From Plebeiibacterium marinum (GTDB lineage: Bacteria > Bacteroidota > Bacteroidia > Bacteroidales > Marinilabiliaceae), in NCBI RefSeq assembly GCF_026013615.1, contig NZ_JAPDPI010000006.1, positions 91,013-155,012 of the forward strand: DNA of 64,000 nt, written 5' to 3'. This document shows, piece by piece, positions 54,072-62,181 of the stretch (the first letter of the stretch is position 1; each line of letters opens with the position of its first letter). The position numbers were made by a program, and so were the translations under genes. The notes below the pieces were generated by a model. It saw only the letters and a program-made list of their open reading frames with translations, had not been told where the DNA came from and did not search any database.

Positions 54072-55394
54072 CTAATTGGGGTTCATCATACCATAACCAC
54101 GTTCTCCATGATATGCATGGTCCATACCCATCATTTCTTCTTCGTCGGTAGATTTTAGTCCAATAACTTTTTCCACAACCCAAATAATTGCAATTGTTGT
54201 TACAATAGAATAACCAATAGCAATAACTACAGTAACAGCCTGTACCCAAAACTGATCCCAGGAAGTCCAGATTCCGTCAGCTGTATTTGCAGCAGCATCA
54301 GCCATCCATGCATCACGGATAAAGAAAGACAATAAAACAGCTCCTACAATCCCTCCTACTCCATGAATACCAAAAGCATCCAAAGAATCATCAAAACCAA
54401 TTTTATCTTTCATAATTAGCGCACCATAACATACCACTGATGAGATAGCTCCCAAAATCATTGCTCCCATAGGCTGCACAACTCCCGCAGCAGGTGTAAC
54501 AGCTACAAGACCCGCAAGAATACCAGATGCAAAACCCAGAGCAGTACCCTTTCCATGATGTACTAATTCAATAACAACCCACATTAATGCGCCAGCAGCT
54601 CCGGCAACCTGAGTAGCAGTTAGAGCCTGAGCCGTATCCAAACCACTGTTGATACTACTTCCGGCATTGAAACCAAACCAGCCTACCCAAAGCAAACCAA
54701 CTCCCATCATAGTCATAACAAGGTTGTTTGGACGTTGCTGACGATGAGGATACCCCCTTCGGGCGCCTAAATAAATTGCAGCTACTAAACCACTAACCCC
54801 CGCAGAAATATGCACTACTGTACCCCCTGCAAAATCAATAGCTCCGGCTGCACCCCAATGATGCAAGAATCCTTCAGCAGACCAAACCCAGTGACATAAT
54901 GGATTATAAACTATAATACCCCATAAAGCAATAAATACCAGGTAACCTTTAAACTTAACACGTTCAGCAAAAGCTCCGGCTATAAGTGCTGGTGTAATGA
55001 TTGCAAATTTTCCCTGGAACATTGAAAATACCAATTCTGGTACTCCACCCTCCATAATTACATCATCAATACCATTTAACAATACATAATCACTGTTCCA
55101 TCCAAACAGGCCTCCAAGTATACTATCTCCAAAACACATCGAGTAACCAACAATTACCCACAACACACTCATTACCCCCATTGCGGCAAAACTGTGCATC
55201 ATAGTACCCAATACGTTTTTAGATCTAACCAAACCGCCATAGAACATGGCCAATCCCGGTACCATTAAAAGTACCAATGCAGTAGATGTAAGCATCCATG
55301 CCGTGGATCCGGCATCAATTTCGGGCCCGGTATTGGCCCATGTGTTCACACAAAACCCCAGCAACGCAGTTGCTAAAAGCATAACTTTCTTCAT
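54072..55394 (-). CDS. amtB: Ammonium transporter
   Basis: The 440-residue protein has a cleavable signal sequence (1-20) and about eleven membrane helices. The pore twin-His residues are H195 (GGTVVHISAGVSG) and H344 (DAFGIHGVGG). The outer-site region includes FGFNAGSS and the classical ammonium transporter signature DFAGGTVVHISAG. It brings NH4+/NH3 into the cell and is controlled by the PII protein encoded downstream. The C-terminal tail is longer than usual and rich in Met, Gly and Tyr (MGMDHAYHGERGYGMMNPN). A well-formed promoter lies 44 bases upstream. Confidence 0.95.
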   Translation of the reverse strand: MKKVMLLATALLGFCVNTWANTGPEIDAGSTAWMLTSTALVLLMVPGLAMFYGGLVRSKNVLGTMMHSFAAMGVMSVLWVIVGYSMCFGDSILGGLFGWNSDYVLLNGIDDVIMEGGVPELVFSMFQGKFAIITPALIAGAFAERVKFKGYLVFIALWGIIVYNPLCHWVWSAEGFLHHWGAAGAIDFAGGTVVHISAGVSGLVAAIYLGARRGYPHRQQRPNNLVMTMMGVGLLWVGWFGFNAGSSINSGLDTAQALTATQVAGAAGALMWVVIELVHHGKGTALGFASGILAGLVAVTPAAGVVQPMGAMILGAISSVVCYGALIMKDKIGFDDSLDAFGIHGVGGIVGAVLLSFFIRDAWMADAAANTADGIWTSWDQFWVQAVTVVIAIGYSIVTTIAIIWVVEKVIGLKSTDEEEMMGMDHAYHGERGYGMMNPN

Positions 55395-55437
55395 ACAAAT
55401 TTTTCTTAATAGGTGGTAATAATCATTTCTCTGGCAG

Positions 55438-55469
55438 CAAACTTATAAATTTATAGGCTACTTGCCAAA
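55438..55469 (-). promoter_or_regulatory. Promoter of the amtB-glnK operon
   Basis: The minus strand has TTTG (55466-55469), a 20-base spacer and TAAGTTTG (55438-55445), a close match to the Bacteroidota -33/-7 consensus. It lies 44 bases before the amtB ATG. Confidence 0.65.
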
Positions 55470-55589
55470 TTTTTATTCATTTTATAAGCACCAACCCTCT
55501 TTTTTATATCATTTCTAATTAATTTAGGTGTTTTATTTACACACACCCCATTTGAAACACCCCAAACCCAACAAAACACCATAAAACAA

Positions 55590-55623
55590 AAAAAGCTAAA
55601 ATCCATTGTGGGTTTTAGCTTTC
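55590..55623 (-). terminator. Terminator of the kinase/regulator operon
   Basis: AAAGCTAAAA and TTTTAGCTTT pair around a short loop with further C-G pairs; on the minus strand a T-rich tract follows. It lies 63 bases after the stop of the single-domain regulator. The rest of gap 55395-55685 is low-complexity C/A-rich DNA. Confidence 0.65.
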
Positions 55624-55685
55624 TCAAGTCTTTACAAACAAACTTGTATCAATTCAATTTATTAAATACTACATCACTGTATATA

Positions 55686-56039
55686 TTATTGTAAGTATTT
55701 AGCAAATACCTCCTTCATCCGATCTCTGTTTAAAGGTTTTTGAAAATATCCATTTAAAACATTTGATTCCAAAGCCTCATTAATTTCATCATTTAACCCA
55801 TAGCCGGACAAAAGGAAATATGGTATAGCTGCATTTAATTCCTTCGCTTTTTTCACAAACTCCACACCATTCATGACCGGCATTTTCATATCGGTAACCA
55901 CAATACTCAAATCCTTATTCTCCGCAACAATACCCAGTGCCTCATCAGGCGACTGAGATAACACAACATCATACACCCCTTTAAACATCAACTCAAACAG
56001 TTTTAAGTTTATTGGTTCATCATCAAGATACAATATCAT
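55686..56039 (-). CDS. Single-domain response regulator
   Basis: The 117-residue protein is a receiver domain only: acidic D6/D7/E8, phospho-acceptor D50 (IVVTDMKMP), Ser in FLLSGYG and Lys in GYFQKPLN. There is no output domain, so it probably acts as a phospho-relay or by protein contact. It follows the PAS kinase gene after 15 bases and is almost certainly co-transcribed with it. Confidence 0.9.
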   Translation of the reverse strand: MILYLDDEPINLKLFELMFKGVYDVVLSQSPDEALGIVAENKDLSIVVTDMKMPVMNGVEFVKKAKELNAAIPYFLLSGYGLNDEINEALESNVLNGYFQKPLNRDRMKEVFAKYLQ

Positions 56040-56054
56040 ACAAATACCCCCTAA

Positions 56055-57872
56055 CTATATATTATATATAGGCAACTGAATTTTAACCTGTGTTCCTTCG
56101 CCTAGTTTAGAATCAACATTAATACTACCTCTATGCTCTTTAATAACATTGTATACTATTGTCATTCCCAAACCAGTTCCTTCTCCCAGCGTTTTTTTTG
56201 TATAAAACGGGTCGAACATCTTGCTAACAGTATGTTTTGACATACCTATGCCATTATCTTTTATATATACTATTACTTTATCGTTTTTTACTTCTATATC
56301 CACCCCAATCTGCCCATCATTTTTTATGGCCTGAACTGCATTATGCAAAACATTAATAAAAACCTGATGTAATCCATTTTCATCGCCATAAACCCATATT
56401 TTTTCTTCTGTGAAATTTTTAACTACCTGTATCCTGTCTATTATTTTATGGTTCAATACAGTAAGGCAATTATTTACAACTTCAACCACATCACTCTTTT
56501 TAAATTTTACTGATGCATTACTATTAAAACTACCCAAACTATTAACAATATTAGATATTCTCCTTACCCCCTCTTCCATATACCCTAAAACTTCCTGATT
56601 TTTTTCAAACACACTATCAGGACTGGAGCTATCGACTTGGTTTTGTAAAGAATACAACCCTGTTTGAATAAAATTAAGAGGATTATTGATTTCGTGTGCT
56701 ACACCAGCTGTTAACAAACCAATAGAAGCCATTTTTTCTGCTTCAATCAATTTTTTTTGCATAGATTTTAAATCCGCATACGACTTCCTAAGTTTTTTAT
56801 GCTGTTCAGTAAGCTCATTGTTTGAGTTTTGCAACTTTTCATTTACCGTGTTAAGTTCAGAGGTTCTATCTTCCACCAGTCTCTCCAGGTGCTCTCTATA
56901 CTTCCCAATTTCTTTTTGTTGCTTTTTACGATGGGTAACATCCTTTAATACTGCCTGATAATGGAATCCATCTTCAATTTGCAAAACAGCTATCTTCACA
57001 TCAGCGTCAAACAAAGTACCATCCATTCTTTTGTGCTGCATCTCAAAACTAACCACCTTCTTTTTTGATAACTGGTCGGTAACATAAGCCATCAAATCCT
57101 CCGAATCAGAACCGTCTGATTGAAGCTCCGGTAAAAAATCCACAATTCTCTTCCCTACAAGCTCATCTGTTTTAGCCTTAAACATTTCCTGGGCAGAAGA
57201 ATTTACATCTACAACCACACCATCCCTAAGCAGAACTATTGCGTCAATTGAATTTTCAAAAAGCAGTTGGTATTTTCTTTGCTTTGATTCCAACTCTTCA
57301 TTCTTACTTTTAATAGTACTTAGATTATTTACTATAGTATCAGAATACAACCGACCTACAATTAACAAGGCAAGGGCGGTCAGGCTTATTATTGATATAT
57401 CCATTCCCCAGGCAACCGGAGACAGGGCATACACATTAGCATCAACATTGAGAGGCAGTACTTTTGACATATACAATATCCCAAAAAACATATAACAGCC
57501 ACTAAATACAAGCAGCATTACAAAAGCCTTTCTATAACCAATAACAAACGATAAAAAAATTGGAATAAGGATAATGTAGGCTTTAGAAGAAACCATATAT
57601 CCAAAATGCGACAAACCTGTAACCAAAGCTGCCAAAATTACAATGGCAATTGAAAATATCTTAAGGTTTAAATTAATTCTCTTACGGTAGAAAGTAAGAA
57701 TTCCAAGATACAAAACAACTAACGAAATGCATGCAAAGGCCCAATTGAACCCATATTCCAAAGCCCTGATAAATGTTATTACATAAGACAACATCCCAAA
57801 ACTATAACCAACCACTATAGCCTTATTAACAATTTTATCCCTCAGCTCTTGTAACTCCTGCAGCGCTTCCAT
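56055..57872 (-). CDS. PAS-containing sensor histidine kinase
   Basis: Six membrane helices occupy about residues 18-180. A PAS domain (about 200-325; YQLLFENSIDAIVLLRDGVVVDVNSSAQEMF) is followed by a coiled coil (330-370; LEDRTSELNTVNEKLQ...), HisKA (about 375-440; MASIGLLTAGVAHEINNPLNF, phospho-acceptor H393) and the ATPase domain (about 490-600; INVLHNAVQAI, IKDNGIGM, GEGTGLGMTIV). The NtrB-type H-box AHEINNPL suggests the class that signals through NtrC or single-domain regulators. Its partner is the receiver gene directly downstream. Confidence 0.9.
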   Translation of the reverse strand: MEALQELQELRDKIVNKAIVVGYSFGMLSYVITFIRALEYGFNWAFACISLVVLYLGILTFYRKRINLNLKIFSIAIVILAALVTGLSHFGYMVSSKAYIILIPIFLSFVIGYRKAFVMLLVFSGCYMFFGILYMSKVLPLNVDANVYALSPVAWGMDISIISLTALALLIVGRLYSDTIVNNLSTIKSKNEELESKQRKYQLLFENSIDAIVLLRDGVVVDVNSSAQEMFKAKTDELVGKRIVDFLPELQSDGSDSEDLMAYVTDQLSKKKVVSFEMQHKRMDGTLFDADVKIAVLQIEDGFHYQAVLKDVTHRKKQQKEIGKYREHLERLVEDRTSELNTVNEKLQNSNNELTEQHKKLRKSYADLKSMQKKLIEAEKMASIGLLTAGVAHEINNPLNFIQTGLYSLQNQVDSSSPDSVFEKNQEVLGYMEEGVRRISNIVNSLGSFNSNASVKFKKSDVVEVVNNCLTVLNHKIIDRIQVVKNFTEEKIWVYGDENGLHQVFINVLHNAVQAIKNDGQIGVDIEVKNDKVIVYIKDNGIGMSKHTVSKMFDPFYTKKTLGEGTGLGMTIVYNVIKEHRGSINVDSKLGEGTQVKIQLPIYNI

Positions 57873-58085
57873 TTTACCAAATAAAAACCAGATTTTTTTT
57901 GAATACCATACAAATATAACATTCCTATGGTATTTATAAAGTATATTATCAACTATATATTATTATAACATAACAATAAATTAAACACTAGAATAAAGCC
58001 ATGAGATTGTATATTTAAACAAATATTTAATACCAGATGCAACCAACACAAAACAACCTTGTCATTAGCATAAACAATATTTTTT

Positions 58086-58649
58086 TTGAAAACAATAAAC
58101 GTCGACATACATAAATCCATAATTGAAAAAGCTAAAAAGGGCAATTATAAAGCCCAGAAAAAGCTATATGAGCTATACGCAAAAGCCATGTTTAATATTT
58201 GCTACCGGATGATGAATAACATTCCGGAAGCAGAAGACCTATTACAAGAATCTTTTTGTGACGCGTTCAGGAGGCTAGATTCTTTCAGGTATGAATCAAC
58301 ATTTGGAGCATGGTTAAAAAGAATAGTAATTAACCGCTGCATCAATGAACTAAAAAGAAAGAAAATTGAACTGGAATACAGCGATAAGGTTTTTAAGATG
58401 GAAGTTTATGAAGAAAACGCAGAAACAGACATTCAGCCCAATATTGAAAAAATAAAAAAAGCAATGGGCTTATTACCGGAAGGCTACAGGATAGTTTTCT
58501 CCCTCTACCTGATTGAAGGGTACGACCATCAGGAAATTGCTGATATCCTGGGAATTTCCGAATCTACATCAAAATCGCAACTGGCGAGGGCAAAAAAGAA
58601 AGTAGTTGAGATTATAAATGCAGGAAGTTTTGAATACAGCATCAATTAA
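58086..58649 (+). CDS. ECF sigma factor (RNA polymerase sigma-70 family)
   Basis: The 187-residue protein has sigma region 2 (about 22-92; YKAQKKLYELYAKAMFNICYRMMNNIPEAEDLLQESFCDAFRRL) and region 4 (about 128-180; LLPEGYRIVFSLYLIEGYDHQEIADILGISESTSKSQLARAKKKV). No ATG is available before region 2: the frame opens at 58074, and the best start is a TTG at 58086. The gene leads a same-strand row of five, with a probable anti-sigma factor next. It likely controls its own operon in response to an envelope signal, as in other ECF/anti-sigma pairs. Confidence 0.87.
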   Translation: MKTINVDIHKSIIEKAKKGNYKAQKKLYELYAKAMFNICYRMMNNIPEAEDLLQESFCDAFRRLDSFRYESTFGAWLKRIVINRCINELKRKKIELEYSDKVFKMEVYEENAETDIQPNIEKIKKAMGLLPEGYRIVFSLYLIEGYDHQEIADILGISESTSKSQLARAKKKVVEIINAGSFEYSIN

Positions 58650-58660
58650 AACACAAGGAG

Positions 58661-59188
58661 ATGGAAAACAACTTTAACAAATATATCAAAAACAACAGGG
58701 AATCTTTTAATGATTTAACTCCCCCTGCAAATATGTGGGAAAGAATATCCGACAACATCCCTGCCAAGAAAGATCATTCGCATAAAAAGTTAATTTTTAG
58801 TATTTCAAGTGCTGCCGCCTTTTTAACAGTTACTTTACTGGCTTATCATTTTCTGGTTCGAGCTCCATATAGTAAACCCCAAAGCTTTTATAGCGAAATA
58901 CAAGAAACAGAGAGGTACTACAACAACATTTTGGCAAACAAAAAAGAAACCATATACAAATTGACGGGTAACACACCAGAAATTAAACAGGACATAGAAA
59001 CAGAACTGGCCTTATTGGACAGTGCTATGGTAGAATTAAAAAACGACCTGAAAGATGGCATTTCAAATACGGAAGTTGTAGAAGCCATGGTTCAAAATTA
59101 CAGGATGAAACTGAAGATATTAGAAGACATATTAAAATACCTCAAGCCCAAAGAGGAAAAACATTCTTATGATATCAGCAATATTTAA
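58661..59188 (+). CDS. Probable anti-sigma factor, single-pass membrane protein
   Basis: The 175-residue protein has a cytoplasmic head (1-43; SFNDLTPPANMWERISDNIP is like the Bacteroidota anti-sigma start), one membrane helix (about 44-66; LIFSISSAAAFLTVTLLAYHFLV) and a helical periplasmic part. It has no zinc-binding HxxxCxxC motif. It follows the sigma factor by 11 bases, an AGGAG just before its ATG. The role is inferred from position and topology. Confidence 0.7.
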   Translation: MENNFNKYIKNNRESFNDLTPPANMWERISDNIPAKKDHSHKKLIFSISSAAAFLTVTLLAYHFLVRAPYSKPQSFYSEIQETERYYNNILANKKETIYKLTGNTPEIKQDIETELALLDSAMVELKNDLKDGISNTEVVEAMVQNYRMKLKILEDILKYLKPKEEKHSYDISNI

Positions 59189-59216
59189 ACCTTGAATACA
59201 AAATAAACGCTTTATA

Positions 59217-60302
59217 ATGCAATACATAAAAATCATATTACTTTTAATATCCATTATCCATTTTACCCCAAACAGTTTTTGCCAAAACTTTCGGGAAGAA
59301 ATAAAAATGACACGGACATTTAAAATTGCAGCCTCAGGGACTTTAGAAATCACCAATAAATATGGCTCAGTTTTTATTGACACATGGGATAAGGATTCTG
59401 TTAAAATAAATCTCGAATTTATCATTTCAGAAAAAAACGAGAACCGGTTTAAGAAAACTAAGAGCAGTGTTAGTTTTGATTTTTCAGGAAACTCATTTTA
59501 CCGATCAGCAAAAACGCTGTACGGCAACAATTACTCTTCTTTATTCAAAGATTTAAAGGAAGCTACCAACCTTTTATCTTCTAACGAAGAACAAACCCAT
59601 GTAAATTATTATGTCACCATACCCGATTACATTAATTTAAAAATTGACAATAAGTATGGCAATATAATTTTACCGTCACTCAATGGCGACATTAATATAA
59701 AACTTGCTAACGGAGACCTTCAGGCACGTGAACTAAACGGCAATAGCAATCTTCAACTCTCCTTTGGTAGTACCATAATAAAAAAGGTAGAACAAGGTAA
59801 CCTTTCCCTCAATTTTATGGAGACTTCAATTGAAAACACAAGCAACATCACCCTGGAATCAAAATCGTCAGATGTTGCCATCAACAAATGCAATCTTTTA
59901 AAACTAGATGCCAGACGTGGGAAAATTATTATTGAAGAATGCAACTACATATTTGGAGACTCAGAGTTTTGTGAATTATATTTTAACAAACTAAAAAAAG
60001 AGATTGGCCTGAATATAAAATATGGGGTTCTTAAAAATATTTTATGCTCTGACAGCTACGAAAAAGTCTCCATTAAAAGCACAAGTGCAGATATTAACAT
60101 AAAAATTCCGGACAGTAAGGCCTTTAATATAACCACATATGATTCGAAAGCGACTCTCAATTTTGCAAAAGATATCAAATGGAAAGATCCTGTTATTGAT
60201 GATACAAAGGAAATGCAAAAGCGAACAGGGGATTATAAAACAGGCTCTACACGCAGCAACATTATTATTGAAATATCAAATGCCGAATTAAACTTTGAGT
60301 AA
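59217..60302 (+). CDS. DUF4097-like exported beta-helix protein
   Basis: After a signal peptide (1-22) the 361-residue protein opens with REEIKMTRTFKIAASGTLEITNKYGSVFIDTWDKDSVKINLEF, which is the head of DUF4097-type (putative adhesin) proteins. The middle has successive short beta strands with the pattern I...NG-I.A (NGDLQARELNGNSNLQLSFGS, SSDVAINKCNLLKLDARRGKIIIEE), typical of a right-handed beta-helix. DUF4097 genes are often found next to ECF sigma/anti-sigma pairs in Bacteroidota, which fits here. It is likely periplasmic or surface-exposed; function unknown. Confidence 0.75.
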   Translation: MQYIKIILLLISIIHFTPNSFCQNFREEIKMTRTFKIAASGTLEITNKYGSVFIDTWDKDSVKINLEFIISEKNENRFKKTKSSVSFDFSGNSFYRSAKTLYGNNYSSLFKDLKEATNLLSSNEEQTHVNYYVTIPDYINLKIDNKYGNIILPSLNGDINIKLANGDLQARELNGNSNLQLSFGSTIIKKVEQGNLSLNFMETSIENTSNITLESKSSDVAINKCNLLKLDARRGKIIIEECNYIFGDSEFCELYFNKLKKEIGLNIKYGVLKNILCSDSYEKVSIKSTSADINIKIPDSKAFNITTYDSKATLNFAKDIKWKDPVIDDTKEMQKRTGDYKTGSTRSNIIIEISNAELNFE

Positions 60303-60312
60303 GAAATAAATC

Positions 60313-60837
60313 ATGAAGCACAAACTCAAACATCTATATATATTTTTGGTTTTTATATTTACTCTGGCCCAACACTCCCATGTAAAGGCTCAGGATTATA
60401 AAACTTTGATTGCGTATAAGAACGGAGCCGGGCCTGGTTTCATGGCAAAAAAACTATTACCAAATGAATCAGCCTTTAGTGCTCAGATAATTTTTAAACA
60501 AGGGGGATTTACTCTCGGTGCCTTCAGAACTTTTCATGAAGTTGCCTTCCCCAAAAAAAATTCACAGTATTTTTTCTATTACGGATACGGAACTCACTTT
60601 AGATACTATAGGGAATATACCAGTAAAAATATATTTAAACCTTTCCGCCCGGGTATGAAACGTAGAGGAAATTACGTTGCACTTGGATTGGATGGTATTT
60701 TGGGTATTGAATATAGGTTTTTAAAGTACCCATTTGTATTATCAACAGAATTTAACCCAAATTTTGAATTAGGTGGCGCCAATTATTTCAAAGTTAACCT
60801 TAATATGTTTACCGCGGGAATAGCATATACTTTTTGA
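60313..60837 (+). CDS. Small outer-membrane beta-barrel-like protein
   Basis: The 174-residue precursor has a signal peptide (1-26) and a beta-rich mature chain with aromatic-terminated strands (FFYYGYGTHFRYYREYT, YVALGLDGILGIEYRFL, FVLSTEFNPNFEL, MFTAGIAYTF). The final Phe fits a BAM-recognised outer-membrane barrel. Its stop is four bases past the beginning of an alternative start of the next gene, and the two genes are probably coupled. No named family was recognised. Confidence 0.65.
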   Translation: MKHKLKHLYIFLVFIFTLAQHSHVKAQDYKTLIAYKNGAGPGFMAKKLLPNESAFSAQIIFKQGGFTLGAFRTFHEVAFPKKNSQYFFYYGYGTHFRYYREYTSKNIFKPFRPGMKRRGNYVALGLDGILGIEYRFLKYPFVLSTEFNPNFELGGANYFKVNLNMFTAGIAYTF

Positions 60838-60866
60838 TAAAAATCACAAACACAAACAATAAAAAA

Positions 60867-61523
60867 ATGAAAAAATTAATATTTACTTTAACAATGGTTC
60901 TATTATCAACATCCGTATGGTCGCAAGAATCAGAACCAAACAATGAAATAAAAACAATTTTCAAAAGCAAGGGAACCCAAAGCAACGGTGGATATGGCGG
61001 CATAATGATTAATTACAGCCAAATTGACAATAGGGATGCCATTTTACTGGGGGCAAAAGGCGGTTGGCTAATTAACCACTCATTCACCATTGGTTTAGGC
61101 GGTTATGGATTTATTACAGAACCTGAAAGCGACCTCGTTTTAGAGGAAAAATACGAATATGCCGGAGGTTATGGTGGTTTATTGATTGAACCTATTATTG
61201 CAGGCATTCAGCCAATTCATGTTTCCTTTCCCATTTTAATTGGTGCAGGAGGAATAGCATACAACAACCACTACGGCTATGAAGACGACAATGACGAATG
61301 GGATGACGAATATTACGAGGACAGCGATGCATTTTTTGTTATAGAACCTGGTATTGAAATTGAATTCAATGTAATTAAATTTATGCGACTTGCTATATTA
61401 GGGAGTTACAGATATACAAGCAATATAAATTTGGAATACCGATCAACAGGCAACCAAATCGGAACAAACAGCATGCTTCGGGGATGGAACGTTGGTCTTT
61501 GTATGAAATTTGGCAAGTTTTAA
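60867..61523 (+). CDS. Second small outer-membrane barrel-like protein
   Basis: From the ATG at 60867 (MKKLIFTLTMVLLSTSVWSQ) the precursor is 218 residues. Glycine-rich amphipathic strands (GYGGIMINYSQI, ILLGAKGGWLINHSFTIGLGGYGFI, YAGGYGGLLIEPIIAG, MLRGWNVGLCMKFGKF) indicate an outer-membrane barrel; a very acidic loop (EDDNDEWDDEYYEDSD) lies in the middle. An upstream ATG at 60834, overlapping the previous gene's stop, would place extra residues before the signal peptide and is less likely. It is the last gene of the ECF operon. Confidence 0.7.
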   Translation: MKKLIFTLTMVLLSTSVWSQESEPNNEIKTIFKSKGTQSNGGYGGIMINYSQIDNRDAILLGAKGGWLINHSFTIGLGGYGFITEPESDLVLEEKYEYAGGYGGLLIEPIIAGIQPIHVSFPILIGAGGIAYNNHYGYEDDNDEWDDEYYEDSDAFFVIEPGIEIEFNVIKFMRLAILGSYRYTSNINLEYRSTGNQIGTNSMLRGWNVGLCMKFGKF

Positions 61524-61593
61524 TAGTCTGTACATAGCAATTACAAACTATACATTTTTGAACACACATTATAAACTTAGTTGTTTTATCAAT

Positions 61594-61655
61594 AAGTCAT
61601 TGGTTGAAGTTTCTTTTTTATCAAATATTACACACTTACTTTCAACCAATGACTT
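61594..61655 (+). terminator. Long inverted repeat after the ECF operon
   Basis: AAGTCATTGGTTGAA (61594-61608) and TTCAACCAATGACTT (61641-61655) are a perfect 15-bp inverted repeat with a 32-base AT-rich loop, followed by TTCTTT. It may terminate the ECF operon, or be a remnant of an inserted repeat. The rest of the gap 61524-61848 holds only the tRNA promoter. Confidence 0.5.
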
Positions 61656-61745
61656 TTCTTTATAAAAGTAGTGTTTTTATCAACCTGAATCCAAGGCTAT
61701 TATATCTGAGCTTGATTTTTAAGATGATTTTTTCTTAAATATATT

Positions 61746-61775
61746 TTTGCAGTTTAAAAAAATACTCTACATTTG
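61746..61775 (+). promoter_or_regulatory. Promoter of the tRNA-Ser gene
   Basis: TTTG (61746-61749), 18-base spacer, TACATTTG (61768-61775) is a near-consensus Bacteroidota promoter, about 73 bases before the mature tRNA. Confidence 0.65.
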
Positions 61776-61848
61776 CAGCCGTTATCAAAAGAGATACACA
61801 CTGAAACACTACTAAAAATAATGGTTTCAGATTAGATATAAAGATTTT

Positions 61849-61933
61849 GGAGAGATGGCAGAGTGGTCGAATGCGGTGGTCTTGAAAACCATTGTGCGGC
61901 AACGTACCGGGGGTTCGAATCCCTCTCTCTCCG
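61849..61933 (+). tRNA. tRNA-Ser(UGA)
   Basis: The acceptor arms GGAGAGA (61849-61855) and TCTCTCC (61926-61932) pair fully. The anticodon loop CTTGAAA has anticodon TGA (61883-61885), the variable arm is long as expected for serine, and GGGTTCGAATCCC forms the T-arm. CCA is not encoded. A tyrosine integrase gene begins 249 bases downstream, so this gene is the probable integration target. Confidence 0.95.
61908..61933 (+). other. Putative attachment site in the tRNA 3' end
   Basis: The T-arm and 3' end of a tRNA are the usual crossover site of tyrosine integrases. Here the integrase gene lies just downstream, with its 5' end facing the tRNA. The duplicated copy that would mark the other end of the element is not in the window. 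Confidence 0.4.
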
Positions 61934-61957
61934 CTGAAAGCGAAAGCAATTTAAAGC

Positions 61958-61991
61958 AAAACCCTGTAAGTCAACACTTACAGGGTTTTTT
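61958..61991 (+). terminator. Intrinsic terminator after tRNA-Ser
   Basis: AAAACCCTGTAAG (61958-61970) pairs perfectly with CTTACAGGGTTTT (61977-61989) and is followed by T residues, 25 bases after the tRNA. Confidence 0.85.
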
Positions 61992-62042
61992 AATGCGCAA
62001 TATTTTGCAAAAAGAAGCAAAAAAACGCAGTTTTTCGGTGGA

Positions 62043-62085
62043 TTTCTGGTGGACTAAAAAAGTCCTCATTTTAGTCCACCAGAAA
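62043..62085. repeat. 17-bp perfect inverted repeat upstream of the integrase
   Basis: TTTCTGGTGGACTAAAA (62043-62059) and TTTTAGTCCACCAGAAA (62069-62085) are exact inverted copies around a 9-base loop. It lies between the tRNA terminator and the integrase, where attachment-arm or integrase-control sites are expected. It has no trailing T run, so it is less likely a terminator. Confidence 0.6.
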
Positions 62086-62181
62086 CGGTTAAAAAAGCTC
62101 TGTATTACGCTGTATTGCTCGGTTTTAGATTACAACAAAATGAACTCATAAAAATAATTTTAACATCAAAAATTTATTATT

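Noticed and set aside
61855..62151. 98-residue plus-strand ORF over the tRNA and inverted repeat
   Set aside because: It spans tRNA-Ser, its terminator and the hairpin; these non-coding features explain the sequence.
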